Shown in pieces: positions 27,560 through 34,919 of a stretch of DNA of 64,000 nt. The first letter of the stretch is position 1; each line of letters opens with the position of its first letter. This stretch comes from Flavobacterium sp. BFFFF1 (lineage in GTDB: Bacteria > Bacteroidota > Bacteroidia > Flavobacteriales > Flavobacteriaceae): NCBI RefSeq assembly GCF_002256285.1, contig NZ_NKJE01000016.1:25240-89239 (forward strand). The letters are read 5' to 3'. Position numbers and translations under genes: made by a program. The notes under the pieces were generated by a model. That model ran no database searches. It saw only the letters and a list, made by a program, of their open reading frames with translations, and was not told the origin of the DNA.

Positions 27560-28198
27560 ATGAAAAAATTGCTGAACCTATTGCTGCTTATCCCGATGAT
27601 GGGGTTCTCACAGGAAATTGCGTTGATAAAATACAATGGCGGCGGCGACTGGTATGCAAATCCCACATCACTTCCCAATCTGATTAAATTTTGCAACCAG
27701 AACATCCGTACCAGGTTGAATGCCAAACCCGCGACAGTAGAGCTTTCCAGCCCGGATCTCTTTTCCTATCCGTTTGTACACGCGACTGGCCACGGAAACG
27801 TGGTATTCACGGATGCTGAAGTCACAAACCTCAGGAAATATATGCTGGGTGGGGGATTTGTGCATTTTGACGACAACTACGGCATGGACCAATACCTGCG
27901 CAAAGAAATAAAAAAGGTATTCCCTGACCAGGAATTGGTAGAAATACCCGCTACACACCCCATTTTCCAGAAACCCTACGCTTTTCCGGCAGGCTTGCCG
28001 AAAATTCACGAGCACGACGGAAAGCGTCCGCAGGCTTTTGGGATTTTTATCGAAAACCGATTGGTTTTTTTATACACTTTTGAGTGCGACCTTGGAGATG
28101 GCTGGGAAGATCCTGAAGTTCACAATGACCCTAAAGAAGTCCGCGAGAAAGCCCTGAAAATGGGAGCCAATATCATCAATTACATTTTCAATAATTAG
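27560..28198 (+). CDS. DUF4159-domain secreted protein
   Basis: 212 residues with a Sec signal peptide (MKKLLNLLLLIPMMGFS-Q). The mature part has the DUF4159 features: ALIKYNGGGDWYANPTSLPN, HATGHGNVVFTDAEV, LGGGFVHFDDNYGMD and the C-terminal DGWEDPEVHNDP. The fold is likely glutamine-amidotransferase-like, but catalytic residues are not established for this family. It lies 6 bases behind rsmE and 2 bases before the permease gene in the operon. Function unknown. Confidence 0.85.
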   Translation: MKKLLNLLLLIPMMGFSQEIALIKYNGGGDWYANPTSLPNLIKFCNQNIRTRLNAKPATVELSSPDLFSYPFVHATGHGNVVFTDAEVTNLRKYMLGGGFVHFDDNYGMDQYLRKEIKKVFPDQELVEIPATHPIFQKPYAFPAGLPKIHEHDGKRPQAFGIFIENRLVFLYTFECDLGDGWEDPEVHNDPKEVREKALKMGANIINYIFNN

Positions 28199-28200
28199 CG

Positions 28201-29292
28201 ATGTTCACAGCGAAAACGATCTGCAACGGAATTTTGAGGGCGATTGGTATACTGGCCCTGGCCGCGTTGTTCATTTATTTTGTTTGGCAGGTTCAAACGG
28301 TAATTTATTACCTGATTTCGGCGTTGATCCTGACACTGATTGGCAATCCTATCCAGTTATTTTTCAAAAGAAAGCTTAAATTTTCGCACACGCTGGCGAC
28401 CATCGCCACCATCATTATTTTTGTATTGCTGATATTCGGCTTGATCATGATGTTTGTACCGTTGGTGCTTTCCCAATCCGAAAACCTCTCGGTTTTAAGC
28501 ACTTCCCAGATAGAGACAAACGTACAGCAACTCCTTGCTAAAATAAACAACTTCCTGATGAACCATGGTGTTGACGCTGAAAACACAATCAATGTTTCAA
28601 AAATAACTTCGAGCCTAGATTTTAACTATATTCCTGTTTTCCTTAATTCCGTATTGGGCACGTTAAGCAGCTTTGGAATGGGGCTGGCTTCTACGCTGTT
28701 TATCGCGTTCTTTTTCCTCAAGGATAAAATCATGTTTATCATAGGGATTAAGAGAATCCTGCCTGACAATCATGAGGAGAAAATTTTAAACTCGTTAAAC
28801 AAGATCAATGACCTCTTAAGCCGCTATTTCATTGGGCTTCTATTGCAATTGTTTATCGTATTCGTTTTGTATTGGATTGTATTGTTGATTTTCGGCATTG
28901 AAAACGGGTTTGTGATCGCATTCCTGTGCGCTGTGCTGAACATCATTCCATACATCGGCCCCCTGATTGGATCGGTATTGGCAGCAGTCCTCACAATGAT
29001 CAGTAATCTGGGATTGGATTTTCAGTCGGAAATACTGCCCAAAACCATTTATGTGATGTTGGGTTTTGCCGCCGTGCAGTTTATTGACAACAACTTTTCA
29101 CAGCCCATTATCTTTTCGAAAAGCACCAACTCACATCCGTTGGAGATATTTCTGGTCATTTTAATTGGTGGTTTTCTATTTGGTGTACTGGGCATGATTA
29201 TCGCGGTACCGGTGTATACGATACTGAAAGTTATCGGTAAAGAATTCCTTCCTGATAATAAGATCATACAGGCTTTGACAAAAAATATCTAG
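28201..29292 (+). CDS. AI-2E/PerM-family membrane permease
   Basis: 363 residues with the family's pattern of hydrophobic helices: two close helices at the N-terminus (AIGILALAALFIYFVWQV and VIYYLISALILTLIGNP), a third (ATIATIIIFVLLIFGLIMMF), a central soluble stretch rich in Asn and Thr (about 95-145), then about four to five helices in the C-terminal half with NIIPYIGPLIGSV and FIDNNFSQPIIFSKS. The substrate in this phylum is unknown; some relatives act as Na+/H+ antiporters or autoinducer exporters. It is in the tsaD operon. Confidence 0.87.
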   Translation: MFTAKTICNGILRAIGILALAALFIYFVWQVQTVIYYLISALILTLIGNPIQLFFKRKLKFSHTLATIATIIIFVLLIFGLIMMFVPLVLSQSENLSVLSTSQIETNVQQLLAKINNFLMNHGVDAENTINVSKITSSLDFNYIPVFLNSVLGTLSSFGMGLASTLFIAFFFLKDKIMFIIGIKRILPDNHEEKILNSLNKINDLLSRYFIGLLLQLFIVFVLYWIVLLIFGIENGFVIAFLCAVLNIIPYIGPLIGSVLAAVLTMISNLGLDFQSEILPKTIYVMLGFAAVQFIDNNFSQPIIFSKSTNSHPLEIFLVILIGGFLFGVLGMIIAVPVYTILKVIGKEFLPDNKIIQALTKNI

Positions 29293-29295
29293 GCT

Positions 29296-30480
29296 TTGGA
29301 AGCTTCATTACTATCCCTTGAAATTCAAAGTTTTATTGACGATCATATTGATGCCGACTTGAATGCATTGGCATTCCAAAGAAACCCATTCCCGGAGACA
29401 AATTGGATTGAAATCTTAAACCAGATCGCAGCCAAAACCAAAGCCAAAACCAAGCTGCCCACCTGGTTTAATACTGCTGATATTTATTATCCTTCCAGGA
29501 TTTCGGTCGAGCAAACCTCGTCGGAGCAAACGGCTGCATACAAATCTGAAATCGTTTCAGGAGAAAGCCTGATTGACCTTTCGGGCGGTTTCGGCGTGGA
29601 TGACTATTACTTTGCAAAAGTGGTTTCACAAGTGATCCATTGTGAAATCAACCCTGAGCTATCATCGATTGTCGCGCATAATTTTAAACAGCTTCATGCC
29701 GATAACATCACCTGCATTTCAGGAAACAGCGATTCGATTATTCAAAATTCAGCCGCCGGATACGATTGGATTTATGTCGACCCCTCGCGCCGCAACGATG
29801 TTAAGGGAAAAGTTTTTATGTTGAAGGACTGCCTGCCAAATGTCCCGGAATTACTAGATACGTATTTCTTAAAATCAGACAAAGTCTTCATCAAAACTGC
29901 ACCATTATTGGATATATCCGCCGGCGGTTCAGAGTTGAAGCATATAAAGCGTATCCATGTTGTTGCGTTGGAAAACGAGGTGAAAGAATTGCTGTGGGAG
30001 CTGGATCGCAACCACAGGGGCAGTACACAAATCAAGACCGTCAACCTTAAGAAAGATGGCCGGCAAGTCTTTGCCTTTGATGCAAGCGCGGTTTGTCATG
30101 CTCCTTTATCGATGCCGAAAAAATATTTGTATGAACCAAACAGCGCCATCATGAAATCAGGAGGATTTGATGCGGTTGCAGTAAAATACAACGTTGAAAA
30201 ACTGCACAGGCACTCGCACTTATATACATCAGATGAAGTTTGCGGGTTTCCTGGACGTATTTTCGAGGTTCTGGAGTCACTTAAGTATGACAAAACAACC
30301 ATGAAAACAAAGTTCGAAGGCAGGAAAATTAATATTTCTACTCGTAATTTTCCCGAAACGGTTGACGCCATCCGAAAAAAATGGAAAATAAAAGACGGTG
30401 GTAACGATTATTGTTTTTTCACCACCGACGCCGATAATAATAAAATAGCTTTAATTTGTGCCAAAATTACACGACAATGA
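29296..30480 (+). CDS. Class I SAM-dependent methyltransferase, PG_1098/THUMP-like type
   Basis: 394 residues from a TTG start 3 bases after the permease stop; no ATG offers a better start. The central methyltransferase domain has motif I LIDLSGGFGVDDYYFA (about 92-107) and the substrate-contact DWIYVDPSRRNDVKGKVF (about 157-174), which resembles the DPP/S motif of N-methyltransferases acting on RNA bases. The C-terminal region (AVCHAPLSMPKKYLYEPN and STRNFPETVDAIRKKWK) corresponds to a ferredoxin-like, THUMP-like RNA-binding part. An RNA target is likely but not identified. The next gene overlaps its stop by ATGA. Confidence 0.82.
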   Translation: MEASLLSLEIQSFIDDHIDADLNALAFQRNPFPETNWIEILNQIAAKTKAKTKLPTWFNTADIYYPSRISVEQTSSEQTAAYKSEIVSGESLIDLSGGFGVDDYYFAKVVSQVIHCEINPELSSIVAHNFKQLHADNITCISGNSDSIIQNSAAGYDWIYVDPSRRNDVKGKVFMLKDCLPNVPELLDTYFLKSDKVFIKTAPLLDISAGGSELKHIKRIHVVALENEVKELLWELDRNHRGSTQIKTVNLKKDGRQVFAFDASAVCHAPLSMPKKYLYEPNSAIMKSGGFDAVAVKYNVEKLHRHSHLYTSDEVCGFPGRIFEVLESLKYDKTTMKTKFEGRKINISTRNFPETVDAIRKKWKIKDGGNDYCFFTTDADNNKIALICAKITRQ

Positions 30481-31046
30481 AATACGCCCTAATTATCTTA
30501 TCGTTTATTACTGGTCTGACGACAAAAGCCCAGGACTGTGACTATGCACAGAAATTTACCGATAGCCTCGGTACTTATAGGGCTACGGCAGATTATGTAA
30601 TGACGGAAAAAAATTTCGCAGGAAAATCTGCCTATGTCTTTTTTTCGCTCGTTAACAGCAGTGGTACACCGATTTTAAAGTTACAGAACATCCAAAAAAG
30701 TGGTGACTTCATCAAGGCCAATTGCTTCGATGCAAACTCCAGGATTTATTTGCAGCTTGAAAACGGTAAGATTGTGACGCTTCTGCATACCAAGGAGGAG
30801 ACGTGCGGTACCATGATGCGCGTGGAAGAAGAGAACAAATATACCCGTTTTTTATCTGGGAATTTTTTATTCATTCAGGGCGGTATGGACGATTTAAAGA
30901 CTTCTCCTGTTTCCCTTTTACGTGTGAAATATAGTACAGAGGTAGTTGATTATATTATAAAAAAGGAACTAACATCAGAGTTGACTGGTAAGTCCTACCA
31001 ACCTGCGCGTTATTTTCTGGAATACCTAAAGTGCATTGAAGATTAG
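30477..31046 (+). CDS. Secreted protein of unknown function
   Basis: 189 residues from an ATG that overlaps the methyltransferase stop (ATGA), implying coupled translation. Signal peptide MKYALIILSFITGLTTKA-Q. The mature part contains FAGKSAYVFFSLVNSSGTPI and several short beta strands; two Cys residues occur in the ETCGTM and YLKCIED stretches. I do not recognise a family. It is the last gene of the tsaD operon and its end overlaps the convergent dipeptidase gene by four bases. Confidence 0.8.
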   Translation: MKYALIILSFITGLTTKAQDCDYAQKFTDSLGTYRATADYVMTEKNFAGKSAYVFFSLVNSSGTPILKLQNIQKSGDFIKANCFDANSRIYLQLENGKIVTLLHTKEETCGTMMRVEEENKYTRFLSGNFLFIQGGMDDLKTSPVSLLRVKYSTEVVDYIIKKELTSELTGKSYQPARYFLEYLKCIED

Positions 31047-31657
31047 GGGCATTCCCATTTAAAATCAGACAAGGAATTCTTATTTGAACCTGCAAGATTA
31101 TAATGCCACCATTCCGAGTCAAACGATTTAAACCCGCTCTTGACCATTATTTTTCTAAGCTTCCTGCGGTTGCGGTTGACCGTTGCCGAAAATCCATCGT
31201 AACGGTGTGACGCTTCAATTCCGAAGAAATCGAAAGCAGTCCCCATATCTAATTCTGCGCCTGTCATATCAACAAGGGTAATATCCACCGCTCCGCCCCG
31301 ATTGTGGATCGAACCTTTCGACGGATCAGCCACATAGTCTGGATTATTGACGATAATCCACATTTTCTTCTGCACGGAAATGGGCCTGTAACAATCGAAT
31401 AGTTTGATTCTGTAACCAAGTTTCATAAACTTATTATTGGCAACAATAAGCGATTTCACTGTCTTTAACCGAAGGTAGCATTCAGCACAATCGTATACTT
31501 TTGCTTTAAGAAAATTATCAGCTGTGGCATACTTCATGTCGAAGACAAAATCCGAACTGTAGTCGCTAAGCCTTACGAATGTTGTGTCTGAGATGATTTC
31601 CTGGGCTGAATTGCTAAACGAAATCAATAGAAATAAGAGTAAGAGGAAATGCTTCAT
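31043..31657 (-). CDS. D-alanyl-D-alanine dipeptidase (VanX/DdpX type, peptidase M15D)
   Basis: 204 residues, exported by a signal peptide (LLLLFLLISFSNSAQ). It cleaves the dipeptide D-Ala-D-Ala. The zinc ligands are His118 and Asp125 in KGSIHNRGGAVDITLVD, and His185 in SEWWHYNL, where Glu182 is the catalytic base. The family Arg is in FDCYRPISVQ. Outside vancomycin-resistance operons such enzymes recycle wall peptides; no vanH or vanA homologue lies nearby, so this is a housekeeping or nutritional role by inference. Confidence 0.92.
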   Translation of the reverse strand: MKHFLLLLFLLISFSNSAQEIISDTTFVRLSDYSSDFVFDMKYATADNFLKAKVYDCAECYLRLKTVKSLIVANNKFMKLGYRIKLFDCYRPISVQKKMWIIVNNPDYVADPSKGSIHNRGGAVDITLVDMTGAELDMGTAFDFFGIEASHRYDGFSATVNRNRRKLRKIMVKSGFKSFDSEWWHYNLAGSNKNSLSDFKWECP

Positions 31658-31805
31658 ATAGGCTGAAATTGGCTTAGAACGAAGTTAGTCAAAAATGAAT
31701 ACGGAACCAATCTTAATTGTAAAGTCAATTTATCACTAAATTTGAAAATGTATGTAACTGATTGTTAACAGCTTTAAAAAAACTTCCAAAAAAACAATTA
31801 TTTTG

Positions 31806-31837
31806 TTTGTAAAATATATATTGAACACTTACATTTG
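31806..31837 (+). promoter_or_regulatory. Promoter of the tRNA cluster
   Basis: TTTG (31806-31809), 20 bases, TACATTTG (31830-31837). This is a near-ideal Bacteroidota promoter ending 37 bases before the first tRNA. Confidence 0.7.
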
Positions 31838-31874
31838 CAACCGCTTTAAAACGATAGAGCGTTCTTAAAAAACA

Positions 31875-31958
31875 GGAGAGGTGCCGGAGTGGTAACGGAG
31901 CAGATTGCTAATCTGTCGACGTGCAAACGTCGCCAGGGTTCGAGTCCCTGTCTCTCCG
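31875..31958 (+). tRNA. tRNA-Ser (anticodon GCT)
   Basis: 84 bases with the long variable arm of class II tRNAs (GTCGACGTGCAAACGTCGCC region). The acceptor GGAGAGG pairs with TCTCTCC, with discriminator G. The anticodon loop is TTGCTAA, anticodon GCT, reading AGC and AGU. The T arm is AGGGTTCGAGTCCCT. CCA is not encoded. Confidence 0.95.
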
Positions 31959-31968
31959 CTGTTTTTTT

Positions 31969-32043
31969 CGGGGTGTAGCGTAGCCCGGTTATCGCGCCTG
32001 CTTTGGGAGCAGGAGGCCGCAGGTTCGAATCCTGCCACCCCGA
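31969..32043 (+). tRNA. tRNA-Pro (anticodon TGG)
   Basis: 75 bases. The acceptor CGGGGTG pairs with CACCCCG, discriminator A. The anticodon loop TTTGGGA gives TGG. The T arm is GCAGGTTCGAATCCTGC. CCA is not encoded. It starts 10 bases after tRNA-Ser, so it shares its transcript. Confidence 0.95.
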
Positions 32044-32075
32044 CAGATTGAAGTTCTCGGACGCAGCTCTTAAGC

Positions 32076-32149
<74 letters not shown>

Positions 32150-32155
32150 CAACAT

Positions 32156-32181
32156 AACCACTGATTTTCAGTGGTTTTTTT
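32156..32181 (+). terminator. Terminator of the tRNA cluster
   Basis: AACCACTGA, TTT loop, TCAGTGGTT and a T run. Confidence 0.85.
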
Positions 32182-32224
32182 ATTTACGCACAGTTCCTTC
32201 CAAAAATGATTCGTTATTGTTGGA

Positions 32225-32315
32225 CGGTCGAAGGTTCTCCCGAAGCTTCGGGAATGCTGCGATCACAACATAACCACTGATTTTCAATTTCTTTTTTATT
32301 CATAAACGGTCGCAT
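32225..32315 (+). repeat. Scrambled partial duplicate of the tRNA-Arg 3' end
   Basis: CGGTCGAAGGTTC (32225-32237) equals tRNA-Arg 32120-32132. A 19-base palindromic insert (CCCGAAGCTTCGGG core, 32239-32252) replaces the rest of the T arm. Then 30 bases (32257-32286) equal 32141-32170, covering the tRNA 3' end and half of its terminator. CGGTCGCAT (32307-32315) equals the 5' end of the same tRNA. The copy cannot fold as a tRNA. It is best read as a scar of duplication or of an excised integrative element. Confidence 0.65.
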
Positions 32316-32591
32316 TTTTCTATTTCAAAAAAGAATGCTTCGCAGGATTATCAATCGCCTGCATTTACGCATGCCAATCTGACTGTACTTAGTATCGATG
32401 GCAGGCTGCTTCAACTCAATCACGCGCAACTAATCTCATCGTTCCGATTAATGTATTGAAATCACAAACAAAATAAGATTAGCAGGTGTTCACGAAATCG
32501 ATTGATTTTAAAATGCAATATTCTTAATTCATTCTACATTTATTTATGGCAATTTATTAAATTCGCAACTTAATTAAACAAATACCATGTC
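32316..32591. other. Gene-free stretch upstream of the thiolase, with a possible degraded secretion-signal remnant
   Basis: No intact gene. On the plus strand, 32373-32414 reads ANLTVLSIDGRLLQ, and after a +1 shift (32414-32476) TNLIVPINVLKS and a stop. This recalls the type 9 secretion C-terminal sorting domain (VxVYDxxGRLL, then INVSxLKSG) but is short and frameshifted. The 60 bases before the thiolase are AT-rich; TACATTTA at 32535 is a weak -7 candidate. Confidence 0.3.
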
Positions 32592-33770
32592 ATGAATAAA
32601 AAAGTTGTAATAGTTTCTGCTGCAAGGACGCCTATAGGAAGCTTTATGGGTGCTTTATCCACCGTATCTGCTCCCAATTTGGGTGCTGCTGCCATAAAAG
32701 GCGCTTTGGAAAAAATTAACCTGGACCCAAACCTTGTCGATGAAGTAATCATGGGTAATGTGGTACAGGCCGGTGTTGGACAGGCGCCAGCCCGCCAAGC
32801 CGCATTGTTTGCAGGACTTCCGAACAGCGTTATTGCAACTACAGTAAACAAAGTTTGCGCTTCGGGAATGAAAGCAGTGATGCAGGGTGCGCAGGCGATT
32901 ATGTCTGGCGATGCAGAAATCGTTGTTGCGGGTGGCATGGAAAATATGAGTTTGATTCCGCACTATCTTCATTTAAGGACAGGAAATAAATTTGGCCCAG
33001 CGACCATGATTGACGGCATGCAAAAAGATGGCCTTTCTGATGCTTATGACAACAACGCGATGGGTGTTTGCGCCGATATGTGTGCCAAAGAGTATGGCTT
33101 TACCAGAGAAGATCAGGATGCTTTTGCGGTCCAGTCTTACGAGCGTTCAGCAAAAGCCTGGGAGCAAGGAAAATTTGACAATGAAGTAGTTCCTGTAGCA
33201 GTACCACAGCGTCGTGGTGAGCCTGTAATGGTTATAAAGGACGAAGAGTATACAAATGTAAAACTGGATAAAATCCCCACCTTAAATCCAGCCTTTACAA
33301 AAGACGGGACGGTAACAGCCGCAAACGCATCTACGATAAATGATGGTGCCGGCGCCGTAATATTAATGAGCGAGGAAAAAGCGCAATCGATGGGCTTAAA
33401 GCCTTTGGCTTATATCAAGAGCTATGCCGATGCAGCCCAGGAACCAAAATGGTTTACTACAGCTCCAGCGAAAGCCCTACCGAAAGCACTGGAAAAAGCA
33501 GGTATTTCCATCGCTGATGTTGATTATTTCGAATTCAACGAAGCTTTTTCCGTTGTAGGTTTGGCCAATGCAAAAATATTGGGATTAGACAACAATAAAG
33601 TAAATGTAAACGGAGGAGCGGTTTCACTGGGACACCCGCTGGGTGCGTCCGGAGTAAGGATTATCATAACGCTAATTAACGTCCTCGAGCAAAATAATGC
33701 AAAAATCGGTGCTGCTGCGATTTGCAATGGTGGCGGTGGCGCTTCGGCGATTGTCATCGAACGGGTATAA
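32592..33770 (+). CDS. Acetyl-CoA C-acetyltransferase (thiolase II)
   Basis: 392 residues, the full length of a biosynthetic thiolase. It condenses two acetyl-CoA to acetoacetyl-CoA, or cleaves 3-ketoacyl-CoA. The nucleophile is Cys89 in NKVCASGMKAV. The C-terminal catalytic blocks are VSLGHPLGASGVR (His) and AAICNGGGGASAIVIE (Cys). EFNEAFSVVGLAN carries the NEAF motif. It is cytosolic and monocistronic, ending at a strong terminator. The ATG overlaps a two-codon frame (ATG TCA TGA at 32587-32595). Synthetic versus degradative role cannot be decided from context. Confidence 0.95.
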   Translation: MNKKVVIVSAARTPIGSFMGALSTVSAPNLGAAAIKGALEKINLDPNLVDEVIMGNVVQAGVGQAPARQAALFAGLPNSVIATTVNKVCASGMKAVMQGAQAIMSGDAEIVVAGGMENMSLIPHYLHLRTGNKFGPATMIDGMQKDGLSDAYDNNAMGVCADMCAKEYGFTREDQDAFAVQSYERSAKAWEQGKFDNEVVPVAVPQRRGEPVMVIKDEEYTNVKLDKIPTLNPAFTKDGTVTAANASTINDGAGAVILMSEEKAQSMGLKPLAYIKSYADAAQEPKWFTTAPAKALPKALEKAGISIADVDYFEFNEAFSVVGLANAKILGLDNNKVNVNGGAVSLGHPLGASGVRIIITLINVLEQNNAKIGAAAICNGGGGASAIVIERV

Positions 33771-33788
33771 ACCCACAATGGCAGGAAT

Positions 33789-33838
33789 AATAGATTTCAG
33801 ATGACCACAGCTTGGTTCATTTGGAATCTATTTTTTTT
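33789..33838 (+). terminator. Terminator of the thiolase gene
   Basis: AATAGATTTCAGATGACC pairs with GGTTCATTTGGAATCTATT, allowing wobble pairs and one bulge, and is followed by a T run. Confidence 0.75.
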
Positions 33839-33850
33839 GCACCGGCGCGC

Positions 33851-33957
33851 CTAGCCCTAATGGCCCCGAAAAGTCGGGTGGCATCTCGCGATTTAGAAAA
33901 ACAAGGCTTTTTGCCGTAGTTTTTGTTAATCGCGAATACAGCGGACAGGAGGAATAG
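33851..33957. repeat. Structured intergenic repeat, copy 2
   Basis: The outer arms are CTAGCCCT (33851-33858) and AGGAATAG (33950-33957), pairing around the same GC/AA mismatch as copy 1. Hairpin A: CCCGA (33865-33869) with TCGGG (33874-33878). Hairpin B: TCGCGATT (33886-33893) with AATCGCGA (33928-33935), extended by AAAAAC (33897-33902) with GTTTTT (33919-33924). It fills most of the gap between the thiolase terminator and the NlpC/P60 gene. No coding frame is visible. Confidence 0.6.
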
Positions 33958-34112
33958 CTTCTCAAAAAAATAATCCGGGTGAAAGCGCGGAATCCAAACA
34001 TCGGCTACTTGTTTTTGAATCGGATTTATACTTCAAATTTTAGATTATAATTTTAAAATACCGAATGATTTTCGGACATTTGGAACTAATTTCCAGAAAA
34101 AACCAACCATTA

Positions 34113-34874
34113 ATGCACGGAATCTGTAACCTGGCCATTATTCCTTTACGCGCCGAGGCGAGCGACAAGAGTGAAATTGTATCGCAGGTACTATTTGGCG
34201 AGCATTTTGAGGTTCTTGAACAATACGGACCCTGGGCAAAAATAAAACTGCATTATGACCAATACGAGGGATGGGTCGATGTAAAACAGTTCCAGGTAGT
34301 TTCGAAAAACGACTATTTGCAGCTTTGCGAAGATGCAGTCGTATTGAATGCCGATCTGATAGAATATGTTACCTCGGGAAATAATATCCTGATGCCTGTT
34401 CCTCTGGGCGCATCACTCTCGTTTCTCAACCATACAGATATAAATACTACTGATTTTGTATTTGAAGGCATGAGGACAAGTGGTGTTAAGGCCAAGCATG
34501 AAATGATCAATACGGCTTTTATGTATCTCAACGCACCTTATCTGTGGGGTGGAAAAACCCCGTTTGGAATTGACTGTTCCGGTTTTACGCAGATGGTATA
34601 CAAGTTAAATGGATATAAACTTTTGCGGGATGCCTCGCAACAGGCTACGCAGGGCGAACCGTTAAGCTTCATCGAAGAGAGTGAGCCCGGTGATCTGGCT
34701 TTTTTTGACAATGAAGAAGGAAACATTATCCACGTTGGCATTATCATGAAAGACAACTACATCATTCACGCGAGCGGAAAAGTCCGGATTGACCGGTTGG
34801 ACCATTTAGGGATTTATAATGCAGAGACCAATCGGCACACCCATAAACTAAGGGTGATTAAAAAAATCATATAA
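34113..34874 (+). CDS. NlpC/P60 (C40) peptidoglycan endopeptidase with N-terminal SH3 domain
   Basis: 253 residues from MHGICNLAIIPLRAEAS; an in-frame ATG 48 bases upstream adds residues unlike the family. Residues about 5-60 form a bacterial SH3 domain (GPWAKIKLHYDQYEGWVD). The peptidase domain (about 130-250) shows Cys155 in GIDCSGFTQ, His207 in IIHVGIIM and His219 in YIIHASGKV: the Cys-His-His triad that cuts gamma-D-Glu-diaminopimelate bonds in wall peptides. No signal peptide is seen, so it may act on imported peptides in the cytosol, as YkfC-like enzymes do. Confidence 0.9.
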   Translation: MHGICNLAIIPLRAEASDKSEIVSQVLFGEHFEVLEQYGPWAKIKLHYDQYEGWVDVKQFQVVSKNDYLQLCEDAVVLNADLIEYVTSGNNILMPVPLGASLSFLNHTDINTTDFVFEGMRTSGVKAKHEMINTAFMYLNAPYLWGGKTPFGIDCSGFTQMVYKLNGYKLLRDASQQATQGEPLSFIEESEPGDLAFFDNEEGNIIHVGIIMKDNYIIHASGKVRIDRLDHLGIYNAETNRHTHKLRVIKKII

Positions 34875-34876
34875 AA

Positions 34877-34904
34877 AAAAGCCTGCAAAATGCAGGCTTT
34901 TTTA
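34877..34904. terminator. Bidirectional terminator
   Basis: AAAAGCCTGCA, AAA, TGCAGGCTTTTTT. Between the convergent NlpC/P60 and TPR genes. Confidence 0.88.
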
Positions 34905-34919
34905 TAGTACTTAAAATAC

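Noticed and set aside
26857..27726. 289-residue minus-strand frame opposite rsmE.
   Set aside because: Low-complexity Ser/Phe/Ile composition typical of antisense; rsmE on the plus strand is unmistakable.
31737..31744. TAAATTTG box upstream of the tRNA cluster.
   Set aside because: It has no matched -33 element and lies too far from the tRNAs compared with the better promoter at 31806-31837.
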